The translations under genes and the position numbers were made by a program. A model generated the notes under the pieces. It made no database searches and was not told the origin of the DNA. It saw only the letters and a program-made list of their open reading frames with translations. This document shows positions 1 to 8,309 of a DNA stretch of 64,000 nt, piece after piece. Source of the DNA: Halioxenophilus aromaticivorans (GTDB lineage Bacteria; Pseudomonadota; Gammaproteobacteria; Pseudomonadales; Cellvibrionaceae); contig NZ_AP031496.1 in assembly GCF_042850945.1 (NCBI RefSeq), forward strand, positions 5,270,001 to 5,334,000. The letters run 5' to 3'. Numbering within the stretch: position 1 is the first letter of the stretch; every line of letters starts with the position of its first letter.

Positions 1-1573
1 TCTCGATTAGTTTGCTGGGTTTCGCCGTCAGGCGAGGCAACATGGATTGTTGGATCAGCGTCTTTTTGCCTTTCCAGCGCTCATTGCTGACCAAATCATC
101 CTGGAGAGAACGGAACTTAATGACGGTCGGGAGATAGAGCTGTCCATTCAGCTTGCTGGGAATCTGCAGATATAGGAGCCACTCAAAACGATCCGGTAGG
201 ACGTTGTTCTCCTGATCAATAAGGTATGCCTTCTGTTTGGGCTGAATTAGCCGTCGGTTCATGGTTTGGAGAATAGCACCAGTGGCTAACTCGCCCTTAG
301 TGACGGCTAGCTGTGTAGCCAGGGCCTGTGTGTTCTCAGTAGCCTGGAAGGCTAGACACTGGAAGATTGGCCGTAGCACCTTCTCTAACAGCGGCTTTTG
401 TTGGTCATAGTATTCCCAGTAATAATCATCAAGTGCGCGTTTTTGCTTGTTAAGATACAGGCACAATGACTCGATATCCCGACATTTAAGCAGCTTTTGA
501 GCCTCCCGTTTTACAGCACCAAAAGGCTGTTTTTCATCGATGGAGTTATCAATAAAAAGATGGAGCAATTCCGCAGCCTTGCTGATATTGGCAGCAGCGC
601 CTTCCCAGTCCCGGTAGGCTGCCTCTTTCGCGTACACTTTGGCCTGCTCATGGACTTTCCGAATGTGGTAGACAAAACCGTCGGCCAGACGCTCACTATT
701 TTGCTCGGCACGCTCCTGTAGATAGCACAGTAAATAGAGCTGCTGCGTAGATCGGTCAAAGCGCTTGAGTTTGCTCCCATAATAATCAACCATCGAAGCA
801 AAGTGCTGTTGGTTTTTTATTGAGAGCGATAAGGCTTTAACCACGGTGTTAACTTCACTCATCCAAGGCTCGATTAATCGGTTCACCTTGAGCTCCTTTT
901 CCAATTCCGGGGGAGTAAAGCTCTTGGCAGACAACCTCAATTTAGACAGAGGTAATGCCCCTTTTCCGTCCACCAAGTTTGCGAGCTCAGTCGACAACCT
1001 CCCTGATAACTGGTTTTGCAGCGAAGCAGTAATACGCTCTCGTTCCTGTTTCATCGCCTGGCTTACCACGGTCTGCATCACCGTGTATTTGGGAATTGCA
1101 ATACGACGCAGTGATAAATACTCGGTGGTTGCATCGAACAAATACCGGGGTTCAACCCACGACTTAGCTGTTTGCTGTAAGTGAGTGATTAAGGAACCTC
1201 GATCCTGTCTATCCCGCCATTTTTGATAATTGAGGAGATCAAATATTTTCTGGTATAGGCGATCCTTTTGCTTTTGATCCAATGAGAAGCGCCTGATACC
1301 GGGACCAGGCAACTGTTCTTTGGCGATAAACCGCAAATCCTCTTCGACATCGCCAAAACTCGGACTCAGAACCACAGGCCTGGACTTGAAGTAACCCAAC
1401 AGAGCGACAAAGAAACAGCGGTGAGCCCGGCTACGGATAGCGTTGGCGACACGGGCTTCCATCTCATTCAGAGTAAAGTAAAATCGACGTTCTTCGAGGG
1501 TGAAACTGGGAGGGCTGTACAAATCATTGATTTCTGAGTCAATGAGGATCTGGAGCCTTTCGGTATATGCCAT
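1..1573 (-). CDS. tnpA: Tn3-family transposase TnpA, N-terminal half (runs off left edge)
   Basis: Reading the minus strand from the ATG at 1573 gives an open frame of about 524 codons that is still open at the window edge. It aligns by eye along its length with the complete Tn3-family transposase at 22425-25445. Paired motifs are RRFYFTLNE against QRFYFTLND, LLGYFKSRPVVLSPSF against LLGYFKCKPILLNPTF, and LYLQIPSKLNGQLYLP against LYLQIPSRLNGQLVLP. The two copies are clearly different genes, not duplicates. Tn3 transposases are about 1000 residues; the visible part is the N-terminal DNA-binding and DUF4158-type portion, and the DDE catalytic half would lie to the left. Whether the gene is intact cannot be judged here. 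A PIN/HTH toxin-antitoxin pair lies directly upstream on the same strand, a common passenger position in Tn3 elements. Confidence 0.9.
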   Translation of the reverse strand, partial: MAYTERLQILIDSEINDLYSPPSFTLEERRFYFTLNEMEARVANAIRSRAHRCFFVALLGYFKSRPVVLSPSFGDVEEDLRFIAKEQLPGPGIRRFSLDQKQKDRLYQKIFDLLNYQKWRDRQDRGSLITHLQQTAKSWVEPRYLFDATTEYLSLRRIAIPKYTVMQTVVSQAMKQERERITASLQNQLSGRLSTELANLVDGKGALPLSKLRLSAKSFTPPELEKELKVNRLIEPWMSEVNTVVKALSLSIKNQQHFASMVDYYGSKLKRFDRSTQQLYLLCYLQERAEQNSERLADGFVYHIRKVHEQAKVYAKEAAYRDWEGAAANISKAAELLHLFIDNSIDEKQPFGAVKREAQKLLKCRDIESLCLYLNKQKRALDDYYWEYYDQQKPLLEKVLRPIFQCLAFQATENTQALATQLAVTKGELATGAILQTMNRRLIQPKQKAYLIDQENNVLPDRFEWLLYLQIPSKLNGQLYLPTVIKFRSLQDDLVSNERWKGKKTLIQQSMLPRLTAKPSKLIE

Positions 1574-1679
1574 ATCTGATGCCTAAAAAGCTCAGCATAA
1601 TAACCGAAAGGGACAAGTTAAGGGCTAGGAGGAAGTTAATACCCCGCTGGAGGCCAGGAGCCACGGGGGCTGTAGAGGA

Positions 1680-2177
1680 TTATGTCTTTTTAAGACGGAA
1701 AATCCCCAGGACCCCAAGATGGGTGCGAGCGGCATTCAATACCGCCCCGATATTCAAATCCATCAGGTCCATAATGAATTCATCCGGGTGTATTGCCCTG
1801 AGATTAAAAGGCTCCAGCGCTTCATCGGGAAAATCGCGAAGATTAAAGGTGACAATTCCTTCGGCACGAGTATGAATAGCTGCGGCCACCACATGGCGAT
1901 CATCAGCGTCTGGCAATTCAATGGCTGGAATTAGTTTCTCAAAGCCAGTAACCAGACAGCCGCGAACGTGTTGATTCATTAACCGGCGAGTGCGCTCTAA
2001 CTGCGCTTCTGTCAGCTCAGGGCGCTCTTTAAGAAGGTTACGAATCCATTCGTCATGGATCATGTCTGACCACCTGGCCCTAAAAAGATCAGTCAGGGCC
2101 AGATACATCAGCAGGCTTCTCAGTGGAGCCGGATACAGGACGCAGGCATCATAAACGACAGTGAAATTGGAGGTCAT
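1680..2177 (-). CDS. PIN-domain toxin of a type II toxin-antitoxin pair
   Basis: A 165-residue protein with the acidic constellation of PIN-fold ribonucleases: D10 in VVYDACVLYP, E43 in HDEWIRN, D90/D92/D93 in ELPDADDRHVVAAA and D115 in FNLRDFP. PIN toxins of type II systems cleave RNA, often tRNA or mRNA, and are neutralised by a partner encoded just upstream. Here the upstream gene stop overlaps this start by 4 bp (ATGA), so the two are translationally coupled. The pair lies directly behind a Tn3 transposase; PIN/HTH pairs are known Tn3 passengers thought to favour transposon maintenance. The RNA target is unknown. Confidence 0.85.
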   Translation of the reverse strand: MTSNFTVVYDACVLYPAPLRSLLMYLALTDLFRARWSDMIHDEWIRNLLKERPELTEAQLERTRRLMNQHVRGCLVTGFEKLIPAIELPDADDRHVVAAAIHTRAEGIVTFNLRDFPDEALEPFNLRAIHPDEFIMDLMDLNIGAVLNAARTHLGVLGIFRLKKT

Positions 2178-2632
2178 TCGTACCCCATGCCCATGGACTG
2201 ATCCAGCGCAGACAGCTCTTCCAGAGCCGCCAGGCGCTGTTGATCAATTTCCTGCTTATAGCTGTGTACATCGGCAAACTTCACTTTGCGCCGGTTTCCG
2301 GTGCGGTGAAACGGGATCTTGCCATCATCCAGTAGCTTAACAAACGTGGGGCGGGATACATTCAGCATATCAGCCCCTTCTTGCGTGGTGAGTTCAGCGT
2401 GTACCGGTACCAGATTAACGGTATTCCCCTCCCCTAGCTGAGTCAGCACTTCGACCAGTAACCGCAAAGCGCTTACTGGGATTTTGACAGGGTGACTGGC
2501 GCCCTCTTTATCGGTAATACTGAGTGCTTGGCTCTCGGACTGGGTTTCCAAGAATGCGGAAAGCTCACGACTGGAGATCTTCGCTAGGGCGACTTCTTCT
2601 GGTGTTGGCAGTGTTTCCTGTAAGTAACTCAT
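2174..2632 (-). CDS. Antitoxin with excisionase/MerR-like helix-turn-helix
   Basis: A 152-residue protein whose residues 82-122 (TTQEGADMLNVSRPTFVKLL followed by GKIPFHRTGNRRKVKF) form an excisionase-type DNA-binding domain. The N-terminal 75 residues resemble the segment seen in antitoxins paired with PIN toxins. It overlaps the toxin gene by 4 bp and is first in the operon, the usual antitoxin-first order. About 50 bp upstream are two 25-bp direct repeats that look like its own operator, so autoregulation is likely. Alternative: a stand-alone excisionase; the overlap with a PIN gene makes the antitoxin reading stronger. Confidence 0.82.
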   Translation of the reverse strand: MSYLQETLPTPEEVALAKISSRELSAFLETQSESQALSITDKEGASHPVKIPVSALRLLVEVLTQLGEGNTVNLVPVHAELTTQEGADMLNVSRPTFVKLLDDGKIPFHRTGNRRKVKFADVHSYKQEIDQQRLAALEELSALDQSMGMGYE

Positions 2633-2678
2633 GATATTGACCCTACTGGCTGTGGGACTGGGTAGCTCATGAGTTAAT

Positions 2679-2730
2679 TATTCGAAATATTCGAAGGGTT
2701 GTCAATATTTGAAATATTCGAAAGGTTGTC
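2679..2730 (-). promoter_or_regulatory. Duplicated operator upstream of the PIN/HTH pair
   Basis: Two tandem 25-bp repeats at 2679-2703 and 2706-2730 share the core GAAATATTCGAAxGGTTGTC and differ at two positions. Each contains a near-palindrome built from TTCGAA half-sites. They lie 47-98 bp upstream of the antitoxin start. The regulatory role is inferred from position and from the autoregulation typical of toxin-antitoxin operons. Confidence 0.6.
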
Positions 2731-2732
2731 GG

Positions 2733-3377
2733 GGGTGATGGCGACCAAAAACGGTGCGGAAAATTTATAGATATCAATGAGTTATGTGGGAAACTGTAAA
2801 TTCCTGGCCCCTATATTGTTGGAGACCCAAACTGCCCCGTACCAACAATCAATGGTTTTCCGGGCTCATCACGGGTCGTCCAGATCAGCTGCAGAGCAAT
2901 GGTGTTAAGTGTGATAGTAGAGTTGTCGCCCGAGCTTGGGCGCTTCGCTTTTGTGCTTGTCATGATAGATGCCTTTTCAGCGGTTAAGTTAAATGTCGAT
3001 TGCTCGACGGTTTGCCCTATTGGGCGAAATAAGTGCCAATGCTGGCGAATTGAAAACAGCCTAGATGGACAAATAATGACTGTCAAATATTATTTAGGAT
3101 CAATAACTTAAATCCACTACGGATTTTTTATGGCACTGAAATATCCGTAGTGGATTTATAAAAAAGCGGAGTAGCCAATGGATGATCAACGTCAAAAAAT
3201 TGCCCTTTCCCGCCGTTCGATTCAGAACAATCAATGTAACTTGAACGGCTAAAGTTGATCCAATTCCCGCCGTTCAGCCGTCTAAATCACTTGGGAGCCG
3301 ATACTTAAAACGGATGTGAGGCAATCAGTAGAGAAATTTTAGAAACGCGATGGTATTGAAAAAACACCTGTCACCAG
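2733..3377. other. Non-coding stretch with a 16-bp-arm inverted repeat and repeated CCCGCCGTTC
   Basis: No convincing gene was found; a 91-codon minus-strand frame (2811-3086) has no recognisable family and a start without a clear ribosome-binding site. The stretch holds a perfect inverted repeat with 16-bp arms (3109-3124 and 3143-3158, arm TAAATCCACTACGGAT) around an 18-nt spacer. It also holds two copies of CCCGCCGTTC (3209-3218 and 3266-3275) with an inverted GAACGGC between them (3243-3249). These may be transposon-end or recombinase arm sites. No Tn3 terminal repeat could be identified here by eye. Confidence 0.5.
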
Positions 3378-3662
3378 CTAGTGAGAGGCCAGTTGTTCAT
3401 ATATTTTCGGGTCATCTTTTATTGACGCGAGAACTTTTGCAGCCAGTCCTGTTGGATTGCGACGTCGACCTTCCCAACTCTTCACAGTATCAATACTGGT
3501 GCCGAGGGCCTGCGCAAACTCTGCCTGAGACACATTGAGTTCTGCACGTATAGCCTTTACATCAGCTATATCAAAGCGAGTAAGGCGTGATGCGTCTTTC
3601 CGACCATTTTTAATGTCTATAGCTTCTTCTAGGGAAGCTTTTAAATCTTCAGCAATGCTCAT
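3378..3662 (-). CDS. XRE-family antitoxin (HigA/NadS type)
   Basis: A 94-residue protein with a helix-turn-helix at about residues 43-66 (LNVSQAEFAQALGTSIDTVK followed by SWEGRRRNP), characteristic of antitoxins partnered with RelE/HigB toxins. The ATG at 3662 is preferred over the in-frame GTG at 3671 because GAGGAG sits 8 nt before it. The gene begins 5 nt after the toxin stop. The order is toxin first and antitoxin second, as in higBA-type operons. It would bind and neutralise the toxin and repress the shared promoter. Confidence 0.85.
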   Translation of the reverse strand: MSIAEDLKASLEEAIDIKNGRKDASRLTRFDIADVKAIRAELNVSQAEFAQALGTSIDTVKSWEGRRRNPTGLAAKVLASIKDDPKIYEQLASH

Positions 3663-3667
3663 TGTAA

Positions 3668-3994
3668 TCACTCCTCTTTCAACTGCTTCACAAGCGACTT
3701 CAAAGCGGCCTTGTCAGCAGAGCTTAAAGTCTCTTTCGTAGATTTCGGATAGGCTAACACGAGGTAAATCACTTCCTCCGTAGCTACAAAGTAAATAATA
3801 CGGGAGCCGCCGCTTTTCCCCTTTCCACCGGTAGCGAGCCGAATCTTCCTCAGGCCGCCGGTTCCTACGATCAGTGCGCCAGTTGTTGGATTTGCAATCA
3901 GCTCCGTCTGCAACTCTCTCAGCTCATCAGTAGCTAACTCTTTAATCTGACGAGTAAATATACTCGTTTCAATAAACTCTATCGCTTTAGTCAA
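3668..3994 (-). CDS. RelE/ParE-superfamily toxin (HigB type)
   Basis: The core IFTRQIKEL ... LIANPTTGALIVGTGGLRKI ... SRIIYFVATEEVIYLVLAYPKS is typical of the RelE/HigB mRNA interferase fold, about 105-115 residues. The frame is open upstream to 4057, but a TTG at 3994 preceded by AGGAGGT at 6-nt spacing gives a 108-residue protein starting MTKAIEFIE, which matches the family length, so this start was chosen. These toxins cut mRNA on the ribosome. It is followed 5 nt later by its antitoxin. A GTAC-palindrome lies 20 bp upstream of this start. Confidence 0.85.
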   Translation of the reverse strand: MTKAIEFIETSIFTRQIKELATDELRELQTELIANPTTGALIVGTGGLRKIRLATGGKGKSGGSRIIYFVATEEVIYLVLAYPKSTKETLSSADKAALKSLVKQLKEE

Positions 3995-4013
3995 ACGCGG
4001 ACCTCCTGCCGGT

Positions 4014-4024
4014 GTACATTGTAC
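4014..4024. promoter_or_regulatory. Candidate operator of the RelE/XRE toxin-antitoxin operon
   Basis: The 11-bp palindrome GTACATTGTAC lies 20 bp upstream of the TTG start of the toxin, where autoregulatory XRE antitoxins usually bind. The role is inferred from symmetry and position only. Confidence 0.4.
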
Positions 4025-4053
4025 TCTTTTCATCCGCGATGACAAAGACACGC

Positions 4054-4671
4054 TCAAGCATCAATCTGTTCCGACAACTCAAGAGCATCATCGACATCTA
4101 TGCCCAGATAACGCACTGTGCTTTCAAGTTTGGTGTGGCCTAGTAATAATTGAACCGCACGAATGTTCTTGGTTTTCTTATAAATCAAAGAGGCCTTGGT
4201 GCGTCGCATACTATGCGTTCCATATTCGGCAGAATCCAACCCAATGCTCTCAACCCAACCCTTCACAATCCTGGCATACTGTCGCGTTGATAGGTGTTGT
4301 GAAGCGTGCAACCGGCTTTGAAAGATAAAGTCACTTCCTCTGAGCTTGGCTTCCGTGATCCAGGCCTTCAAAGCGTCTCGTGTTTTTTCTGTTATTTCGA
4401 AACGAACAGGTTGCTTGGTTTTTTGCTGAACTACCATCGTGCGGCAAAGTATCGTATTGCCATGCATGACATCATGCACTTGGAGTTTTACCAAATCACA
4501 GGCACGCAACTTACTATCAATCGCTAGATCAAATAGAGCCAAGTCTCGAATCGCCTTGGCGAGCTCCAGACGTACGCGGATAGCCCAGATCTCCTTTAAC
4601 TTCAATGGACGCTTTTGTCCCAGAATACGGCCCTTGTTCCAAGAGCCATCATGTTGAACGGAATATCTCAT
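4054..4671 (-). CDS. Short tyrosine recombinase/integrase
   Basis: A 205-residue protein carrying the complete tyrosine-recombinase catalytic set: R56 (SKLRACDL), lysine near 84-86 (QQKTKQ), H153 and R156 (GTHSMRR), H179 (LLGHT) and nucleophile Y188 (STVRYLG). It is essentially the catalytic domain; the usual N-terminal core-binding domain of 300-400-residue integrases is absent. Short forms of this kind are often found on accessory islands. It lies between toxin-antitoxin genes and the aromatic-degradation cluster and could mark an island edge, but no attachment site was identified. Confidence 0.88.
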   Translation of the reverse strand: MRYSVQHDGSWNKGRILGQKRPLKLKEIWAIRVRLELAKAIRDLALFDLAIDSKLRACDLVKLQVHDVMHGNTILCRTMVVQQKTKQPVRFEITEKTRDALKAWITEAKLRGSDFIFQSRLHASQHLSTRQYARIVKGWVESIGLDSAEYGTHSMRRTKASLIYKKTKNIRAVQLLLGHTKLESTVRYLGIDVDDALELSEQIDA

Positions 4672-5105
4672 CTTTCACCTCCAATGTTTATTGGAGATTG
4701 AAGACTAGGTCATGTTCGCAACTCAGCCAGAGAAGCAGGTTCGGGTGCTGATTTAGATCAAGATAACCCTCAAAAGCAGACTATCAAATCACACGATTTG
4801 GAGGCTTTTGAACGACTCCAATGAGCGATAAATAGACCTTCAGTATTGGATGGTCTACTTCCAACCTACCTGAAACCTCGATCGGTAACTTTCAACCGTA
4901 TGCTAATTTAAGCCTCACTGTTAAAAATATTACATACCTAATAATTACCAAAAGAGTCCACTTCATGTGGTAGAATCGTTACTCAAAAATAGTAAATTTA
5001 TCAGATAGTAACGCTGTCAAAATTTTTCACGCGTACTCCATTGAGTAGCCTTAATAAATTTACACAGTGGCAATATCAGAGAGAGAGAGAGAGAGAGTTA
5101 TAATA
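4672..5105. other. Intergenic stretch upstream of nadC, AT-rich
   Basis: No gene is supported. There is a small hairpin with TAGACC/GGTCTA arms near 4832-4856. The last 200 bases are AT-rich and presumably hold the promoter of the downstream quinolinate phosphoribosyltransferase gene, ending in an (AG)10 tract. This is also where mobile-element genes give way to the catabolic cluster. Confidence 0.4.
5078..5097. repeat. Dinucleotide microsatellite (AG)10
   Basis: Ten uninterrupted AG units end 8 nt before the GTG chosen as the nadC start. Such purine runs can act as an extended ribosome-binding region. Dinucleotide tracts also slip during replication. If translation instead began at the upstream in-frame GTG (5067), the repeat would be inside the reading frame and changes in its length would shift the frame. 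Confidence 0.9.
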
Positions 5106-5960
5106 GTGTACAATTTAGATAATACAGCGTTACAGATTGCGATTGCAGCGAATGTAAGTGCAGCTCTTACTGAAGATGTTGCGAGTGGGGACATCAACGC
5201 ATTACTTATCCCAGAGTCTCAAACGGCTGTTGCAAAAATTATTACACGGCAAGATGCTGTGCTATGCGGAACAGCTTGGGTGATCGAGACCTTCCGCCAA
5301 ATTGATCCTTCGATCGAACTACGCTGGCACTTTAACGATGGTGATAGCCTCAAAGCTGATGATCTTATTGTAGAGGTTACTGGACCCGCCCGCTCACTCC
5401 TCACAGGTGAAAGAACGGCACTTAATTTTCTTCAACTCATGTCAGCTGTTGCAACGCGAACTCAATACTTTGTTAGTAAAGTTCGTGGCAACCAAATGGA
5501 ACTCATCGACACACGGAAAACGATACCTGGGCTAAGACTGGCTCAAAAATATGCTGTCACTTGTGGTGGCGGACAGAATCATAGAATGGGTCTGTACGAT
5601 GCATTCTTGATAAAAGAAAATCATATCGCAGCTTGCGGTGGTATCGATAAAGCTGTTCAGGCCGCACGAGTTCTAGCGCCAAATAAGCTAATCGAAGTTG
5701 AAACTGAAACTCTTGAGGAGCTAGAGCAGGCGCTCCAATCCGGTGCAGATATCATTATGCTGGATAATTTCTCATTAGAAGATACCAAGAAAGCGGTAGA
5801 ACTGAGCCGTGGTAAGGCGAAAATCGAAGCCTCTGGCGGTATAAATGACGATACGCTAATAGACATCGCACAAGCTGGCGTTGACTATGTATCAATGGGT
5901 ACGCTTACCAAAGATGTTACAGCCGTCGATTTATCGATGCGGCTATACATGGAAGCATAG
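5106..5960 (+). CDS. nadC: Quinolinate phosphoribosyltransferase (nicotinate-nucleotide pyrophosphorylase)
   Basis: A 284-residue protein from the GTG at 5106. It converts quinolinate and PRPP to nicotinate mononucleotide, CO2 and PPi in cytoplasmic NAD synthesis. All family motifs are visible: ERTALNFLQ (102-110), DTRKT (135-139), GGGQNHRMGLYD (154-165), KENH (170-173), LDNF (219-222) and EASGGI (241-246). The frame is open upstream to 5067, but those codons are mostly the AG repeat. Its position at the head of a phthalate-type cluster fits a report for Burkholderia cepacia DBO1, where a quinolinate phosphoribosyltransferase gene is needed for phthalate growth. Phthalate is an ortho-dicarboxylate analogue of quinolinate, so a second, dedicated copy is plausible. 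Whether a housekeeping nadC exists elsewhere is unknown. Confidence 0.92.
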   Translation: MYNLDNTALQIAIAANVSAALTEDVASGDINALLIPESQTAVAKIITRQDAVLCGTAWVIETFRQIDPSIELRWHFNDGDSLKADDLIVEVTGPARSLLTGERTALNFLQLMSAVATRTQYFVSKVRGNQMELIDTRKTIPGLRLAQKYAVTCGGGQNHRMGLYDAFLIKENHIAACGGIDKAVQAARVLAPNKLIEVETETLEELEQALQSGADIIMLDNFSLEDTKKAVELSRGKAKIEASGGINDDTLIDIAQAGVDYVSMGTLTKDVTAVDLSMRLYMEA

Positions 5961-6109
5961 TAAGGGCCTAAGATCACAGATCGTGTTAGTTAACTTTGTT
6001 ATACCAACACGATCGGATTAACCCTGATGCTTAAAGCACCAGTAAACCAAGAGCTTTCAAAGCCAAGTTTACAGGTTCGATATTATGAGAAATCTCAGGA
6101 AACAAGAAC

Positions 6110-6571
6110 ATGTCTGTAGAGAAATTAAATACTGTTCCAGAGCTAAAATACGAGAGGATGGCACACATCGTTCGAGAGCTCTCTAAGCAGTACTTTAATT
6201 CATTGGAACGGCGACTACTGCCCTACGGCGTAAACCATGGATTTTGGGGATATTTACGTGAGCTGTGGAACGAGGAAGGAATCTCCCAAAAGACCTTAAG
6301 TGAACGAGTGGGGCTTACTGGACCCACAACGAACTCCGTTGTTAAACGCATGTTAGCGGCAGGCCTCGTTGAACTTCGTCCTATCATTGAAGGAAAGCCA
6401 AGACAGGTCGTTTATTTAACTGAATATGGAAAGAGCCTTAAGGACACCCTTGAACCTCTAGCAAAAGAGGTCAATGACGTCGCTCAAAGCGGCATGAGCC
6501 CTGAGGAAATTGCAATCGTTCGCAAATATTTATTGAACATGCATTCCAACCTTGTGAAAGACAATACCTAA
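6110..6571 (+). CDS. MarR-family transcriptional regulator
   Basis: A 153-residue protein with a MarR winged helix at about residues 58-92 (ISQKTLSERVGLTGPTTNSV followed by VKRMLAAGLVELRP) and the wing to about 105 (GKPRQVVYLTEYG). AGGAAA stands 8 nt before the ATG. MarR proteins are usually ligand-released repressors that bind short palindromes as dimers. It is the only DNA-binding regulator inside the catabolic cluster. The palindrome TTAGATtGCTAAT found in three promoter regions of the cluster is the natural candidate for its site; this link is inference. Upstream (about 5978-6016) is a hairpin with GATCGTGTT/AACACGATC arms that could be its own operator. Confidence 0.85.
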   Translation: MSVEKLNTVPELKYERMAHIVRELSKQYFNSLERRLLPYGVNHGFWGYLRELWNEEGISQKTLSERVGLTGPTTNSVVKRMLAAGLVELRPIIEGKPRQVVYLTEYGKSLKDTLEPLAKEVNDVAQSGMSPEEIAIVRKYLLNMHSNLVKDNT

Positions 6572-6627
6572 TTTGTGATGACTGCTAAGGCAGAAAATAG
6601 CCGGTAGCGAGATAGCAGAAAGCAAAA

Positions 6628-6657
6628 CCCCAGCACAAGACTTTGCTCATACTGGGG
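6628..6657. terminator. Hairpin between convergent MarR and oxygenase genes
   Basis: Arms CCCCAG (6628-6633) and CTGGGG (6652-6657) lie between two converging genes. There is no clear T-run, so termination is only suggested by position. Confidence 0.35.
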
Positions 6658-6705
6658 CATTTGGCACTTCTAAGAAACCTTAAAGGAAGCCAACCTCTTT
6701 AGTGT

Positions 6706-7986
6706 TTATTCCGCCACTACGTTTTCTTTCCAAAGTTCACGCCAATCCGATTCTTTTGGCACAACACCCTGGAACGAAGCGATCGAAGACTGAATAATTT
6801 CAGGACTAGCACCAATCGCAGGCTCGCCATCAGCAACTTTTTGAGCAGCCTCAACCATTGTGCGACGGAATTCCACAATCGCCAAGTCAGAAGAACCAAG
6901 AATATCATCGGTACGGTTAACAATCTTACCCATCGATACCCACATCGCGATGTCTTGGTTTGGAATACCCGCGATACCAGTAAAATCACCTTCCTTCATT
7001 TTTACACGATCCTGACGGAAACGGTTTTCCATATTACCGACCGTGGCCCAAGTGATTGGATCAACATCTACTCCCGGTACCGCACGAGCAAACTCACGCC
7101 AAGCAGTCGTATCTGGCGTAGTTTCAGGGTTACCCCAGGCAATAAAGTGGAAGTTACAGTTTTCATTGTCGATCGGAACGATGACTGCTGCGACGTTGTA
7201 TGAAGTGTTAGGCGGAATCAGCGCGTAGTAAGGTGCGACATACTGAGTGATACGAATGTAGTCGTGGGTTGCAGCATTCGCGATAGGACGACGAATCGCA
7301 GCGTAATGGAATCCATAATCAGTTTTCGCAGACTGCATACGCGGGGACTTATCAGTTGATGGACGGTACCAACCTTGATCATCCGCAGCCGCACTTTCAA
7401 CTTTTGCAGGAACCATGTCCGAAGAGTGCAATGATGAAGAATGAGCTGAGTCAATCTGACCTTCTAGAACTTGAGCCCAGTTACATGGTAGGCGAATTTT
7501 GAGGATAGAGACTTGCACATCTTCATTAGGTGCAAATGCTGGCTTTTTAAATTCCGGCGCATCACCTTCTCCCAACCAAGCCCAAAGGAAACCACCCCAC
7601 TCAACTGTTTTATAAGCTTTGTGCTTTACTTTAGAGCACATTGATTTCTCTGCTTCCGGTGGCTCTGAAGCCATTGCTACAGCGTTACCTTCCACATCAA
7701 ACTTCCAGCCGTGATACAGGCAGCGGATACCACAATCTTCATTACGACCCATCACCAAGGAAGCCAAGCGGTGTGGGCAAAGCTCATCCAACAACCCCAC
7801 TCGACCTTCAGTATCGCGGAATGCAACATAACGAGAACCTAATGCTTCAACCAGTGCTGGAGTGCCATCGCACTCTTTAACTTCTTCGAGCAAACAAACC
7901 GGCGTCCAATGCTGGCGCATAAGCTTACCCATCGGGTCGGTTGGCATAACATGAGTTAACAATTCATTTTCTTGTGGTGTAAGCAT
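6706..7986 (-). CDS. Rieske aromatic-ring-hydroxylating oxygenase, phthalate 4,5-dioxygenase type
   Basis: A 426-residue terminal oxygenase. The Rieske [2Fe-2S] ligands are C70/H72 (ELCPHRLAS) and C89/H92 (IRCLYHGWKF), and the mononuclear iron site includes D179, H182 and H187 (GQIDSAHSSSLHSS). The N-terminus MLTPQENELL ... PMGKLMRQHWTPV matches phthalate dioxygenase-type oxygenases (OphA2/Pht3), which form cis-4,5-dihydrodiols. The ATG at 7986 is preferred over 8001 because GAGAAAGG precedes it. It is transcribed away from the reductase gene, from a shared regulatory region with paired operator palindromes. The substrate could be phthalate or another aromatic acid; phthalate is favoured by the neighbours (dehydrogenase, decarboxylase, nadC). 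Confidence 0.9.
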   Translation of the reverse strand: MLTPQENELLTHVMPTDPMGKLMRQHWTPVCLLEEVKECDGTPALVEALGSRYVAFRDTEGRVGLLDELCPHRLASLVMGRNEDCGIRCLYHGWKFDVEGNAVAMASEPPEAEKSMCSKVKHKAYKTVEWGGFLWAWLGEGDAPEFKKPAFAPNEDVQVSILKIRLPCNWAQVLEGQIDSAHSSSLHSSDMVPAKVESAAADDQGWYRPSTDKSPRMQSAKTDYGFHYAAIRRPIANAATHDYIRITQYVAPYYALIPPNTSYNVAAVIVPIDNENCNFHFIAWGNPETTPDTTAWREFARAVPGVDVDPITWATVGNMENRFRQDRVKMKEGDFTGIAGIPNQDIAMWVSMGKIVNRTDDILGSSDLAIVEFRRTMVEAAQKVADGEPAIGASPEIIQSSIASFQGVVPKESDWRELWKENVVAE

Positions 7987-8183
7987 TGTGCCTTTCTCCA
8001 TTTTATTTTATTTCGTATAGCTACAAGCACCCTACGTCACTGCTTGTAAGCCAAATTTGTAACCAAGTTTCTATTTGACGAGTCGACAAAACATGTCGAG
8101 GAGGCGTTAACAGAAAATCAGTCTCATGTTCGATTACCTCAACGGAACAAATAATAGATATCTAATTTTGCACAGTCAACATA

Positions 8184-8229
8184 ATTAGCAATCTAATTTT
8201 TATTGACGATAAATAATTAGATTGCTAAT
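8184..8229. promoter_or_regulatory. Paired operator palindromes in the divergent oxygenase/reductase promoter
   Basis: ATTAGCAATCTAAT (8184-8197) and its exact reverse complement ATTAGATTGCTAAT (8216-8229) sit in the 323-bp region between the divergent oxygenase and reductase genes. A partial copy (ATCTAATTTT) lies at about 8159-8168. The same core recurs at 12599-12611 and, with one change, at 17538-17550, each time in a promoter region of this cluster. They are probably bound by the MarR protein at 6110-6571 (inference). Confidence 0.7.
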
Positions 8230-8309
8230 ATTGATCCAAGTCACGAACATCCCTATTTAAGGATTGATGACACCAAATCAATATGTAGTGATACCTAGAG
8301 AGAAGAACA

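Noticed and set aside
2679..2730. Possible CRISPR-like repeats
   Set aside because: There are only two tandem 25-bp units with a 2-bp gap and no spacers; an operator fits better. No CRISPR array was found anywhere in the window.
2811..3086. 91-codon minus-strand frame near the PIN/HTH module
   Set aside because: No family match by eye and no clear ribosome-binding site; the region looks like transposon-end or spacer DNA.
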